A DNA stretch of 36,403 bases, taken from Saprospiraceae bacterium. GTDB taxonomy: Bacteria > Bacteroidota > Bacteroidia > Chitinophagales > Saprospiraceae. This document shows positions 16,268 to 25,075 of the stretch, piece after piece. The notes under the pieces are model-generated. The model was not told the origin of the DNA. It saw only the letters and a list, made by a program, of their open reading frames with translations, and did not search any database. The stretch covers positions 1 to 36,403 of the forward strand of contig SKLY01000209.1 of NCBI GenBank assembly GCA_007121335.1, written 5' to 3'. The number at the start of each line of letters is the position of its first letter. Position 1 is the stretch's first letter. The position numbers and the translations under genes are program-made.

Positions 16268-17728
16268 ATGCCAAAACAAATAAAGTCCCATGTGGACAGT
16301 ACCCTGAAGAACTGGAGAAAAGAGGAGAAAAAAGCCATAAAGCTGCTTAAGGTCGTCGGAGATCTGCGGTTCGACAGAGGCATTGAGCTTGTTCTTTTCC
16401 GAAGAGATATCTATGACAGTCGACCATCTCAGGTAATCCACAACCATCACCACGGTAGCAATTACACCTCCAATCCCATTACCATTGATGACACTCTGGA
16501 TGTAGCCAGGGCCATAGAGCGAATGGAAAGCCTGGCACCTTCCAGGATTGACATTGGGAAAATTGCCGCCAACTTTAAGGAAGGTGGAAATGGGATGGAG
16601 TTGGAGGGTTGGCTTAAAGACCTGTTTGCGGATGCACTTACCGGGGAGTCGGGTGACATTGAACCCAGGGACGTCGTATTATACGGATTTGGTAGGATTG
16701 GAAGACTGCTCGCCAGGCGGATCATCGAACTCACCGGCAGGGGAGACCAGCTTAGACTGAGAGCGGTGGTTATTCGTCCCAAGATGAAGGACAAAAATGC
16801 CGAATTGCATAAGCGTGCCTCATTGCTGCAATCGGATTCTATTCACGGTGAATTTGGTGGCAGTGTGAGGGTTGATGAAGAAGCAGGCGATTTGGTGGTC
16901 AATGGCAATCGAATCAAGATCATTTTTGCCGGACATCCATCGGAAATCAATTACCTGGATTGCGGTATTCAAAATGCTATGGTAATTGACAACACCGGGG
17001 TTTTTAGGGATCGTGAGGCTCTATCTATTCACCTGAGACCGGGGATTGATAAGGTCATGCTCACTGCACCGGCCAAGGATGTGGATAACATTGTGTACGG
17101 TGTTAACCACCACCAACTCGATCCTGAAGAGAAGATATTTTGTGCTGCAAGTTGCACTACCAATGCAATAGCTCCGGTTTTAAAGGTCTTCGGGAGCGAG
17201 TTTGGAGTAGAGAGTGGACACATCGAAACCATTCACGCCTACACCAGCGACCAAAACCTATTAGACAATTTCCACAAAAAACCCAGAAGGGGACGCGCCG
17301 CTGCAATCAACATGGTGTTGACTTCGACAGGCGCTGCCTCTGCTGTTGCCAAAGTGTTGCCCGATCTCGCTGGAAAATTGACAGGTAATGCTGTAAGGGT
17401 TCCGACCCCTGATGTGTCACTGGCCGTCATGAATTTGGTGATTAGCGAAAAAGTGGATGTTGAGCGCGTCAACAAAGCCATGCGAAAAGCATCCTTGCAC
17501 GGAGAAATGGTCGAGCAAATTCACTATTCCACCAGCACGGAGTACGTTTCCAGTCATGTGGTTGGATCAACCAGTGCTGCCGTTTTTGATGCGCCGAGCA
17601 CCATTGTCTCTTCCAGTGGTCGTCAAATAACAGTGTATGCCTGGTACGACAATGAGTACGGGTATTGTTGTCAGGTAGTGAGACTGGCCAAGTACGCTTC
17701 CAGGGTGCGAAGGTTTGCCTTTTATTGA
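16268..17728 (+). CDS. gap: Glyceraldehyde-3-phosphate dehydrogenase with N-terminal extension
   Basis: A 486-residue phosphorylating GAPDH catalysing glyceraldehyde 3-phosphate + Pi + NAD(P) to 1,3-bisphosphoglycerate. Residues 1 to about 134 form an extension absent from the standard 335-residue enzyme (GDLRFDRGIELVLFRRDIYD, DVARAIERMESLAPSRIDIGKIA). The Rossmann motif YGFGRIGRLLAR starts near 139. Catalytic Cys296 in ASCTTNA and His323 in IHAYTSDQN are present, as is the C-terminal WYDNEYGYC. This long form is a recognised subfamily in Bacteroidota and some Gammaproteobacteria. The role of the extension is unknown to me; it does not look like a membrane or signal sequence. Whether a second, standard gap gene exists elsewhere in the genome cannot be judged. 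Confidence 0.93.
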   Translation: MPKQIKSHVDSTLKNWRKEEKKAIKLLKVVGDLRFDRGIELVLFRRDIYDSRPSQVIHNHHHGSNYTSNPITIDDTLDVARAIERMESLAPSRIDIGKIAANFKEGGNGMELEGWLKDLFADALTGESGDIEPRDVVLYGFGRIGRLLARRIIELTGRGDQLRLRAVVIRPKMKDKNAELHKRASLLQSDSIHGEFGGSVRVDEEAGDLVVNGNRIKIIFAGHPSEINYLDCGIQNAMVIDNTGVFRDREALSIHLRPGIDKVMLTAPAKDVDNIVYGVNHHQLDPEEKIFCAASCTTNAIAPVLKVFGSEFGVESGHIETIHAYTSDQNLLDNFHKKPRRGRAAAINMVLTSTGAASAVAKVLPDLAGKLTGNAVRVPTPDVSLAVMNLVISEKVDVERVNKAMRKASLHGEMVEQIHYSTSTEYVSSHVVGSTSAAVFDAPSTIVSSSGRQITVYAWYDNEYGYCCQVVRLAKYASRVRRFAFY

Positions 17729-17832
17729 TCTCCTGATCTCAATTCATCTGAATAAGATAAGCTAATTTGAGCCGGCGTTCAGTAGTCAGGCTGACAAACT
17801 TTTTATCCCATTTATTCGTTCTGAAACAAAAT

Positions 17833-19458
17833 ATGCCAATGAACGAAGAAAAACCACAGGCAGAAAGCAGTTATTGGCTGATGCAACCCCTTATTTTTGC
17901 ACTTTTGCTGGCCCTCGGCTTTAGCCTGGGCGTTTTTTTTAATGGCAGCAGTAATGTGCAGATTATCAAATCCGACAAAAGCCGGACAGTCAGTTCCGGC
18001 TCAATGCATAAATTGGGTGAAATCCTCAATTTCGTTCAGACAAAATATGTGGACAGTGTCGATGTGGATCATCTCGCGGATGTGGCTGCCCGCGCCATAC
18101 TCGAAGAACTAGACCCCAATTCTTACTACATCAGTAGAGAGGAGACAGCCGCGGTCAACCAACGTATGCAGGGAAACATGGAGGGTATCGGAGTGGAATT
18201 TTTTGTCTTTCGAGACAGCCTCCACATTATAGACGTATTCCCGGATGGTCCGGCAGACAATGCCGATATCAGGACTGGGGATGTCATCCTTTCGGTCAAT
18301 GACAGTCTCGTTACCGGAATGGACAGATCTTTGGAGAATATTATGACCCTTATGAGATCAGAGCCGGAGCGACCTGTGAGGCTTGAATTATTCAGACCTT
18401 CCGAAGGAGAGATTAATGAAAAAATCGTCACCAGAGGAACTGTACCGATCAACAGTATTGGCGCTTCCTATCTCATTGACGACAATTTGCTTTATGTCAA
18501 AATAAACTCATTCACTTCAAGGACCTACCGGGAATTCATGGAGTCTATTGAATCAAAAATCGATGAATCCGAGGAGTTTGATCTCATTCTGGACTTGAGG
18601 CACAACCCCGGAGGCTACTTGCAAGAAGCGGTAAAAATTTTGAGTCAGATGTTTGGTCAGTCCGGTTTGGAGCTTGTCAAAACAAGGGGATACTCTTCCC
18701 AGGAGCGGGTTTATCGAACCACCGGCCAACAATTTTTTCAGATCGGGAAGGTGGCCGTGTTGATTGATGGAGCCTCAGCTTCAGCCAGTGAAATCATAGC
18801 AGGAGTTTTACAGGATAAGGACCGGGCCATTGTGGTGGGTACACCTTCCTACGGAAAAGGTTCCGTGCAGGAACACTACCGGCTCAGAGACGACAGCGCT
18901 ATCCGATTGACTGTAAGCAGGTATTACATACCTTCCGGAAGATCCATTTACAAGAAAGAAGGGGATGATTACTACAGCAGCGATGTCACAGAGGAGATAT
19001 TCGATGTGGGAAAAACCTTTTTGACAGCCAATGGAAGAAAGGTGTTTGAGGGCAGAGCCATTGAACCCGATATTCTCATTGAGCAGGACAGCTTTCTCAC
19101 CAAGCGCTCTTACGCCATGTTCAGAAACACCATCAACAGATTGGCTTTTGTCTATTTCAGAGAATCACTCGGCAGCACCGAAGAAAATACACCAATGGGA
19201 TCTGCCATCGATATTCCCGTTGATTGGAAGGAAGATTTTATGGAATTGGCCGAAGAGGAGTTTGGCAATCGCAATATTGAAGAGGACCTGATGAATTACA
19301 GTGACCGCGTAAAAAATCTACTTATGGCGCGGATAGCGCGTTATGAGCATGGACAAGTCGGTTACTACAAGCAGCTCAATCGCGACGATCCTTTTGTCAT
19401 AATGGCCAAAGAGGCGCTTTACTCCGATTATCAGTACCAGGCCATGCTCCAAAAGTAA
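17833..19458 (+). CDS. S41-family C-terminal processing peptidase
   Basis: A 541-residue CtpA/Prc-like serine protease with one N-terminal membrane anchor (about residues 17-37, LIFALLLALGFSLGVFF), catalytic part in the periplasm. A tail-recognition helix region is followed by a PDZ domain (about residues 95-185, GVEFFVFRDSLHIIDVFPDGPADNADIRTGD). The protease core has LDLRHNPGGYL, the serine block GASASASEI (313-321) and Lys342 in YGKGSVQ, forming a Ser-Lys dyad. Such enzymes trim or degrade exported proteins. ATG 17833 is preferred over an in-frame TTG at 17767, because the 22 extra residues precede the usual start and are non-conserved in character. Confidence 0.92.
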   Translation: MPMNEEKPQAESSYWLMQPLIFALLLALGFSLGVFFNGSSNVQIIKSDKSRTVSSGSMHKLGEILNFVQTKYVDSVDVDHLADVAARAILEELDPNSYYISREETAAVNQRMQGNMEGIGVEFFVFRDSLHIIDVFPDGPADNADIRTGDVILSVNDSLVTGMDRSLENIMTLMRSEPERPVRLELFRPSEGEINEKIVTRGTVPINSIGASYLIDDNLLYVKINSFTSRTYREFMESIESKIDESEEFDLILDLRHNPGGYLQEAVKILSQMFGQSGLELVKTRGYSSQERVYRTTGQQFFQIGKVAVLIDGASASASEIIAGVLQDKDRAIVVGTPSYGKGSVQEHYRLRDDSAIRLTVSRYYIPSGRSIYKKEGDDYYSSDVTEEIFDVGKTFLTANGRKVFEGRAIEPDILIEQDSFLTKRSYAMFRNTINRLAFVYFRESLGSTEENTPMGSAIDIPVDWKEDFMELAEEEFGNRNIEEDLMNYSDRVKNLLMARIARYEHGQVGYYKQLNRDDPFVIMAKEALYSDYQYQAMLQK

Positions 19459-19551
19459 TTTTTCTCTTTTTTGGTACTTTGAAAGTGTCTGTATTTCATA
19501 ACTTGCGGCTTCTAACCGGATTCTTGTCGTGCAAAATGATTTGTTGTCAAT

Positions 19552-20031
19552 ATGAATTCCAACCAAAAAATATGTGTTTTCCCGGGTTCTTTTGATCCGA
19601 TCACGAGAGGGCATGTAGATCTCGTCAAAAGGGCTCTACCTCTTTTTGATAAAATTGTGGTTGCAGTAGGCGTCAACAGCAAGAAAAAATACCTCTTTGA
19701 ACTGGACAGGCGATTGGATTGGTTGCGCAAGGTTTTTAAGCCCTATCCCACTGTAGAGGTTGATTACTTCGAGGGCCTGACAGTTAAGTATTGCGAAAAC
19801 ATTGGTGCATCTTATTTGTTGCGAGGACTGAGGAATGCATCCGATTTTGACTACGAAAAAACCATATCCCAATTAAACAGCATCATAGGCAAGGATATGG
19901 AGACAATTTTTTTAATCAGCCGACCAGAGTATTCCCATATCAGTTCTACGATAGTTCGGGAAATTATACTTGGCAATGGAGATGCAAGGCCTTTTATTCC
20001 GGAGGAAATTGATTTAAAACGCTTAACATAA
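19552..20031 (+). CDS. coaD: Phosphopantetheine adenylyltransferase
   Basis: The penultimate enzyme of coenzyme A synthesis: 4'-phosphopantetheine + ATP to dephospho-CoA. The 159-residue length is standard. The nucleotidyltransferase signature FPGSFDPITRGH (T18-R-G-H21 as the TxGH motif), LLRGLRNASDFDYE and ISSTIVREI, which contacts the ATP phosphates, are all intact. It is followed 16 bp later by the P5C dehydrogenase gene, so the two may be co-transcribed. Confidence 0.97.
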   Translation: MNSNQKICVFPGSFDPITRGHVDLVKRALPLFDKIVVAVGVNSKKKYLFELDRRLDWLRKVFKPYPTVEVDYFEGLTVKYCENIGASYLLRGLRNASDFDYEKTISQLNSIIGKDMETIFLISRPEYSHISSTIVREIILGNGDARPFIPEEIDLKRLT

Positions 20032-20047
20032 AAAATTTTTAGAGACT

Positions 20048-21673
20048 ATGTCAAATGCTTATTTTATTCCGCCAACAGCTTACAATGAGCCGGTTCTGGA
20101 CCACGCAGCCGGTAGCCGCGAGCGCGAACAACTGGTTGAAATGCTCAAGGAAATGAAATCCAAAAAAGTGGATGTTCCTATGTACATTGGTGGCGAGCAG
20201 GTTTTTACCGATAACAAAGTGACCATGCGGTCGCCCTACGACCTCTCTCAGGAGTTGGGAACCTACAGCAAGGGTGAGGAGCGTCATGTCAGAGATGCCA
20301 TTGATGCGGCCATGAAGGCCAAAAGTGAGTGGGAAAATACTCCGTGGCAGGAACGCGCAGCTATCTTTCTCAAAGCTGCGGATCTGTTGGTCGGACCCTA
20401 CAGAGCTAAAATGAATGCTGCCACCATGATGGCCCAGTCAAAAAATATATTTCAGTCAGAAATCGATGCCATTTGTGAATTGGCTGATTTTTGGCGGTTC
20501 AATGTCCAGTTCATGGCCGAAATTTACGAGAATCAACCAAGAAGCGATTTCGGCATTTGGAACAGAACGGAATACAGACCACTTGAGGGCTTTGTTTTTG
20601 CCATAACCCCCTTCAACTTTACAGCCATTGCCGGCAATCTTCCATCGGCGCCTGCCATGTTGGGTAATACCGTGGTGTGGAAAGCTGCTGAGAGCCAGAT
20701 TTATTCCGCCAATGTGATTATGGAAATACTTACCGAGGCCGGACTTCCTCCCGGAGTGATCAACTTTATCCATGTGAGCGGGCCGGTTGCCGGGGATGTA
20801 ATTTTCAATCATCCTGATTTTGGAGGCCTTCATTTTACGGGCAGTACGGGCGTCTTTAAGGCGCTCTGGAAAACCATTGGAGAGAATATCGACAAATACC
20901 GATCCTATCCCAGAATTGTAGGGGAGACAGGTGGAAAAGATTTTGTGCTTGCGCATCCCTCGGCTGATAAGAAGGCATTGGCCACAGCTCTGGTTAGAGG
21001 CGCCTTTGAATTCCAGGGACAAAAATGCTCTGCAGCTTCCAGAGCCTACATCCCCAAATCTATATGGGCGGAGGTGAAGGAAATGCTTTTGAAGGACCTC
21101 AGCTCAATCAAAGTGGGTAGTCCGGAGGATTTCTCAAATTTTGTGAATGCCGTAATTGATGAAAAGGCCTTCGATAAGATTAAGAGTTACATCGATCAGG
21201 CAAAGAGTGATGGAGATGTTGAAATCATCGCAGGTGGAAAGGCCGACAAATCCAGGGGTTACTTTATTGAGCCTACGGTAATTGTAGCAAAAGACCCGAA
21301 ATACCGGACAATGTGCGAGGAGATATTTGGTCCAGTACTTACGATTTTTGTATATGAGGACGATAAGTTTGACGAAGTACTGGAACTTGTCGATAATACC
21401 TCACCTTACGCACTGACGGGCGCGGTTTTCTCGCAGGACAGGTACGCAATCGACAAGGCTACCAGGGCGCTCAGACACTCAGCCGGAAACTATTACATCA
21501 ATGACAAGCCCACAGGCGCAGTAGTCGGTCAACAGCCCTTTGGAGGTGCTAGAGGTTCAGGGACCAATGATAAAGCGGGTGATATATTAAACCTTTACCG
21601 TTGGATATCGCAGCGTACGATCAAGGAGACATTCAATCCACCGAAGGATTATCGCTATCCTTTCCTGGGTTGA
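20048..21673 (+). CDS. pruA: L-glutamate gamma-semialdehyde (1-pyrroline-5-carboxylate) dehydrogenase
   Basis: A 541-residue aldehyde dehydrogenase of the P5CDH family: oxidises glutamate semialdehyde to glutamate with NAD, the second step of proline catabolism. The N-terminal segment (NEPVLDHAAGSREREQLVEML) is typical of the stand-alone monofunctional enzyme. Also visible are ITPFNFTAIAGNLP, the NAD-binding FTGSTGVF, the catalytic Glu region GETGGKDF and catalytic Cys327 in QGQKCSAASR, and the C-terminal GGARGSGTNDKAG. No proline dehydrogenase (putA-type) gene is adjacent. Its 3' end overlaps the convergent NUDIX gene by 41 bp. Confidence 0.95.
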   Translation: MSNAYFIPPTAYNEPVLDHAAGSREREQLVEMLKEMKSKKVDVPMYIGGEQVFTDNKVTMRSPYDLSQELGTYSKGEERHVRDAIDAAMKAKSEWENTPWQERAAIFLKAADLLVGPYRAKMNAATMMAQSKNIFQSEIDAICELADFWRFNVQFMAEIYENQPRSDFGIWNRTEYRPLEGFVFAITPFNFTAIAGNLPSAPAMLGNTVVWKAAESQIYSANVIMEILTEAGLPPGVINFIHVSGPVAGDVIFNHPDFGGLHFTGSTGVFKALWKTIGENIDKYRSYPRIVGETGGKDFVLAHPSADKKALATALVRGAFEFQGQKCSAASRAYIPKSIWAEVKEMLLKDLSSIKVGSPEDFSNFVNAVIDEKAFDKIKSYIDQAKSDGDVEIIAGGKADKSRGYFIEPTVIVAKDPKYRTMCEEIFGPVLTIFVYEDDKFDEVLELVDNTSPYALTGAVFSQDRYAIDKATRALRHSAGNYYINDKPTGAVVGQQPFGGARGSGTNDKAGDILNLYRWISQRTIKETFNPPKDYRYPFLG

Positions 21674-22262
21674 AATGCTTGAAATATTCCAACAATGCCG
21701 GATACTCCCGGATGTTGTTTTTGTACATAATTAATTGAAGTTTTATCAGAGATGCCACTGAAAGTGCGTCCCTGATTTTTTTCTCCTCCACCCATTGAAA
21801 TGCTTTAAAAAGTGGAATTTTTCTCCGCTGCAGGTTTTCTGTGCTGTCTGCTTCTGGCCTGCCTTCAGACAATTTCAAAGCTATGTAGGAAACCGAGCTT
21901 TCGTCCGTCACGCTGTTGGAGAGGTCCATTTCTAAAAAAGGTTTGAAAATGCCGGCTTTCAATCCTGTCTCCTCGCGAAGCTCCCTTTTGGCTCCCTCGA
22001 ATGGGTCAGTGCCCACGGGGCCACCACCCTCCGGTATTTCCCAACTGTAGGAATTCAATGGAAACCTGAATTGACCGACCATCCAGGTGTTGAGGTTTTC
22101 GTCCACCGGCAAAATGGCAATGGCCCGGTTTTTAAAATGGACGTGGCCGTAGATGCCTGGATTGTCCGATGGATCCCTGACAATGTGGTGGTAAACAGCG
22201 ATCCAGGGGTTATCGTACACTTTTTCCTTCGAAATCACCGTCCAGTCACCTCTTTTTTTCAT
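21633..22262 (-). CDS. NUDIX hydrolase (ADP-ribose pyrophosphatase-like)
   Basis: 209 residues, similar to ADP-ribose/nucleoside-diphosphate-sugar pyrophosphatases: the W-E-I-P-E-G-G preceding the Nudix box is typical of that group. The box reads G-x5-T-x7-RELREETGL, so the first Glu of the consensus G-x5-E-x7-REUxEExGU is Thr, while the catalytic REUxEE part is intact. It should hydrolyse a nucleoside diphosphate linked to another group; the substrate is uncertain. Its last 41 bp overlap the end of the P5C dehydrogenase gene on the other strand, so the C-terminal residues of both are doubly constrained. Confidence 0.85.
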   Translation of the reverse strand: MKKRGDWTVISKEKVYDNPWIAVYHHIVRDPSDNPGIYGHVHFKNRAIAILPVDENLNTWMVGQFRFPLNSYSWEIPEGGGPVGTDPFEGAKRELREETGLKAGIFKPFLEMDLSNSVTDESSVSYIALKLSEGRPEADSTENLQRRKIPLFKAFQWVEEKKIRDALSVASLIKLQLIMYKNNIREYPALLEYFKHFNPGKDSDNPSVD

Positions 22263-22529
22263 CTGATAACATTTATTTAGCCATACCTCGATCTCAATAT
22301 GCGAAAGTAATACATCCTGTCAACCACACTGCAATCCCAACCAAATTTTTATGGTTAATGGGGGTACACTGCCAATAGAATTCAGGAGGTTAGTGAAAAA
22401 AACTTTGGACCAGCAATTAATTTGCCGGGTAAAAACTGAATTTTGTGGGTTTTAAGCTTGTTTGGAATGAATATCTGTAAAACGTCAAACCGACTTATTT
22501 TAGAAATCTGTATATTGCCCTTTTAAAGT

Positions 22530-23618
22530 ATGGATAAGATGAAATCGTGGACGATACCACTGTGGATAATTGCAGTAGCAGTAATCGTGGTTTTTTTGGT
22601 AGCGGCCAAACGGATATTGATACCGTTGGTTTTGGCCGTGGCGATATGGTATGTGATCGAATCACTGGCCATTGGAATTCGCAGTATAAGATTTCGCGGT
22701 AGGTCCACCCGGAAAATACCGAGATGGATAGCTATTCTGTTTGCATCTGTATTGGTAATAGGAACCTTTCTCGGAGGGGTGCAAATTGTCGTTGAAAACT
22801 TTCAGGACATGGCCAGATCTACCCCAAAATATGAAGAGCAACTCACTGATCTCCTTTCTCTTGTAGGTGATTTCCTGGGCATTGAAGGGATGGCTGAGGT
22901 GACTGACATAGTAGCTGAACTGGACATGCCGGCATTGATCCGGCCTCTTGTAGATACGGTTGCCAATCTGTTTGCAAGTGTGATATTGGTGATAATATAT
23001 GTCATATTTCTTTTGCTGGAGCGCAACACCTTTAAAACCAAATTGCGCAGACTTTTTTCCGACCAGGGCAATTATGATAATTTTGCCGGAGTGATGTCTC
23101 AGGTGAACGATTCTATCAGAACCTACATCACGGTTAAGATTTTTACCAGTTTTCTCACCGGCCTCCTGAGTTATATAGTGATGGAGTTGTTTGGTTTGGA
23201 GTTTGCCTTATTTTGGGCCTTTTTGATATTTTTGCTCAATTTCATTCCAAGTTTGGGATCCATTACGGCCACCTCATTGCCGCTGCTGTTTTCTTTGGTT
23301 CAGTTTGAGGCACTCAGCACCTTTTTGGTACTGCTGGTACTTCTCGTTGGTATTCAAATTCTGGTGGGCAATTACATCGATCCCATGCTGATGGGTAGCC
23401 GTTTGAACATCAGTCCGCTTGTGATTATACTGTCACTCGTTACTTGGGGAAGTATTTGGGGGTTTGCGGGTATGATTTTCAGCGTCCCCATTATGGCGGT
23501 GCTAATCATTTCCTTTGCACAGTTTCCCCAGACCAGGCCATTTGCCATTTTGCTCTCGGCCAAAGGGGAAGTGGAAGTCAAAACCCTGGGGAAAAGCGAG
23601 GAATTAAATAAGGAATGA
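22530..23618 (+). CDS. AI-2E family transporter (PerM/UPF0118)
   Basis: A 362-residue inner-membrane protein with about 8 hydrophobic helices: a pair near residues 7-45, one near 68-88, one at 150-172, and a C-terminal group from about 205 to 330. The segment FIPSLGSITATSLPLL and the GNYIDPMLMGSRLNISPLVIILSLVTWGSIWGFAGMIFSVPIMAV block are typical of the family. Members include TqsA-like putative AI-2 exporters and Na+/H+ antiporter-like proteins; the substrate here is not deducible. A 267-bp gap separates it from the divergent NUDIX gene; I see no convincing promoter there. Confidence 0.88.
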   Translation: MDKMKSWTIPLWIIAVAVIVVFLVAAKRILIPLVLAVAIWYVIESLAIGIRSIRFRGRSTRKIPRWIAILFASVLVIGTFLGGVQIVVENFQDMARSTPKYEEQLTDLLSLVGDFLGIEGMAEVTDIVAELDMPALIRPLVDTVANLFASVILVIIYVIFLLLERNTFKTKLRRLFSDQGNYDNFAGVMSQVNDSIRTYITVKIFTSFLTGLLSYIVMELFGLEFALFWAFLIFLLNFIPSLGSITATSLPLLFSLVQFEALSTFLVLLVLLVGIQILVGNYIDPMLMGSRLNISPLVIILSLVTWGSIWGFAGMIFSVPIMAVLIISFAQFPQTRPFAILLSAKGEVEVKTLGKSEELNKE

Positions 23619-23671
23619 GGCCTGCAATACGTTAACTTACAGGGTGTTTTACAGTGTGTAGACCCGATTTG

Positions 23672-23702
23672 TTGGTGGTGCGGCAAATATTCCGTAATTT
23701 TA
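23672..23702 (+). promoter_or_regulatory. Candidate promoter for the 204-aa lipoprotein gene
   Basis: TTG (23672-23674) and TAATTTTA (23695-23702; last base differs from TAnnTTTG) are 20 nt apart and about 26 bp before the start codon. Confidence 0.35.
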
Positions 23703-23727
23703 TCATTTTAAAATAAATGAATAGGTA

Positions 23728-24342
23728 ATGAAGTACGTGATTATGTTTATGGGAATTGGCCTTCTGGCCGCATGTGCACCCAATGGTGAGCGCGAGAAAG
23801 TCGAGGAAAAGGATATAGAGATTGAAAACGGAGAGGTGACCAAAGAGCCGGTTGAGGATAATGTGTACCGCGACTTTTTGGATAATCTTCGAGACATGTG
23901 CGGCCAGTCATTTGCCGGGGAAGCAGTATTTCACGAAGAAGATGCCACAGATTTTATAGATCAGGAATTGGTCATGACCTTCGTGAAGTGTGAGGATGAT
24001 AAAATTCACATACCTCTGAGAGTGGGTGAGAACCGTTCGCGTACCTGGATGCTCGAAATGAAGGATGATAAACTCACTTTAAAGCACGATCACCGGCACG
24101 AAGATGGAACTCCCGAGGATTTGACCATGTACGGAGGTGTGGCCACGGATGAGGGAACAGCCTGGTCTCAGTTTTTTCCTGCTGATGACGAAACGGCTGA
24201 GATGCTGCCCGAAGCCAGCACCAATGTTTGGAATATGGTAATCCATCCCGATCGTGAAGAGTTTGAATACATATTACACCGCCACGGAAATCTCCGATTT
24301 CACGCTGTTTTTGACCTGAGCACACCGGTTGAAAAGGATTGA
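23728..24342 (+). CDS. Conserved lipoprotein of unknown function
   Basis: A 204-residue protein with a short lipoprotein signal (MKYVIMFMGIGLLAAC, lipidated Cys at 16), followed by an acidic linker of about 30 residues. The mature domain is distinctive: RDFLDNLRDMCGQSFAGEAVF, LVMTFVKCEDDKIHIPLRVGENRSRTW, a His-rich KHDHRHEDGTPEDLTMYGG, and SQFFPADDETAEMLP. The DHRHEDGTP segment reminds me of conserved Bacteroidota/Proteobacteria secreted proteins without assigned function. Two cysteines in the mature domain may form a disulfide. The His/Asp cluster could bind metal, which is inference only. The lptC gene starts 62 bp after its stop. Confidence 0.65.
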   Translation: MKYVIMFMGIGLLAACAPNGEREKVEEKDIEIENGEVTKEPVEDNVYRDFLDNLRDMCGQSFAGEAVFHEEDATDFIDQELVMTFVKCEDDKIHIPLRVGENRSRTWMLEMKDDKLTLKHDHRHEDGTPEDLTMYGGVATDEGTAWSQFFPADDETAEMLPEASTNVWNMVIHPDREEFEYILHRHGNLRFHAVFDLSTPVEKD

Positions 24343-24404
24343 TATCTAAGCACTCTATATTTTTTACATTCGAACTGTTAATTAGGCGGTTCAAGGAGAT
24401 TTGC

Positions 24405-24989
24405 ATGAAAAAACACAGAACAGGTTTTACGCCCTTCATCCTGATCTTCAGCATGATAATATTATTTGGAATGAGTTCCTGCAAAAATGAACTTGCGGAA
24501 ATAGCCGAAGTGATGGACCGCGATCTGCCCCAGGAAATGGCCAGGGATGTGGAGATATTTTACACGGATTCCACCATTCTGAAAGTGAGGGTGGAGGCCC
24601 CTGTGATGGTTCGTGAGATGCGGGGGACGAGAACTGTGGAGAATTTCACGGATGGGGTGTTCGCTGAATTTTATGGGAGCGGTGACCAGGTAGTCAGTTG
24701 GGTGGAGTCCGACCGCGCTATTCGCAACGATGCGGAGAAAAAGATTTACCTCTATGACAATGTGGTCCTTATCAATATCTCGGGCGATACGTTGATGACT
24801 GAAGAATTGATTTGGGACGAGCGGGCAGAGCGCATTTACAACAATCGTTTTTTCAGGTTTAGTAACGCCAATGAGGAGATTTACGGATACAAATTTTCCT
24901 CCAATCAGGAATTTACAGAGTACTCATTTTCCAGAGGGGCCGGACTGCTTGACCCTGAAACCATGTCCAGAGGCCGCTCTGATGACTAA
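24405..24989 (+). CDS. lptC: LPS export protein LptC (lipoprotein form)
   Basis: 194 residues, matching LptC, which links the inner-membrane LptBFG transporter to the periplasmic bridge in lipopolysaccharide export. The N-terminus is a lipoprotein signal (FILIFSMIILFGMSSC) instead of the uncleaved transmembrane helix of enterobacterial LptC, as is usual in Bacteroidota. The beta-jellyroll pattern is visible: ILKVRVEAPVMVREM, FTDGVFAEFYGSGDQVVSWVESDRAI, KIYLYDNVVLINISGDTLMTEELIWDE and IYGYKFSSNQEF. ATG 24405 is preceded by AAGGAG (24393-24398), which fixes the start; the in-frame upstream codons would spoil the signal peptide. The CNNM/CBS gene follows, an arrangement I recall as common in this phylum. 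Confidence 0.85.
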   Translation: MKKHRTGFTPFILIFSMIILFGMSSCKNELAEIAEVMDRDLPQEMARDVEIFYTDSTILKVRVEAPVMVREMRGTRTVENFTDGVFAEFYGSGDQVVSWVESDRAIRNDAEKKIYLYDNVVLINISGDTLMTEELIWDERAERIYNNRFFRFSNANEEIYGYKFSSNQEFTEYSFSRGAGLLDPETMSRGRSDD

Positions 24990-25038
24990 TTCAAAGCTCG
25001 AAATGTGGGTATTGGACATTGTGAAGTAACTGAAAGTA

Positions 25039-25066
25039 TTGTGCTGACCTTTTTTCTGTATTTTTG
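25039..25066 (+). promoter_or_regulatory. Promoter for the CNNM/CBS gene, nearly leaderless
   Basis: TTG (25039-25041) and TATTTTTG (25059-25066) are 17 nt apart, a consensus match. The ATG at 25076 lies only 9 bp beyond, so transcription should start just a few nucleotides before the start codon. Confidence 0.6.
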
Positions 25067-25075
25067 CACCGGATT

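Noticed and set aside
20456-21022. 188-residue antisense frame in the P5C dehydrogenase gene
   Set aside because: Shadow of a strongly conserved enzyme gene; composition not protein-like.
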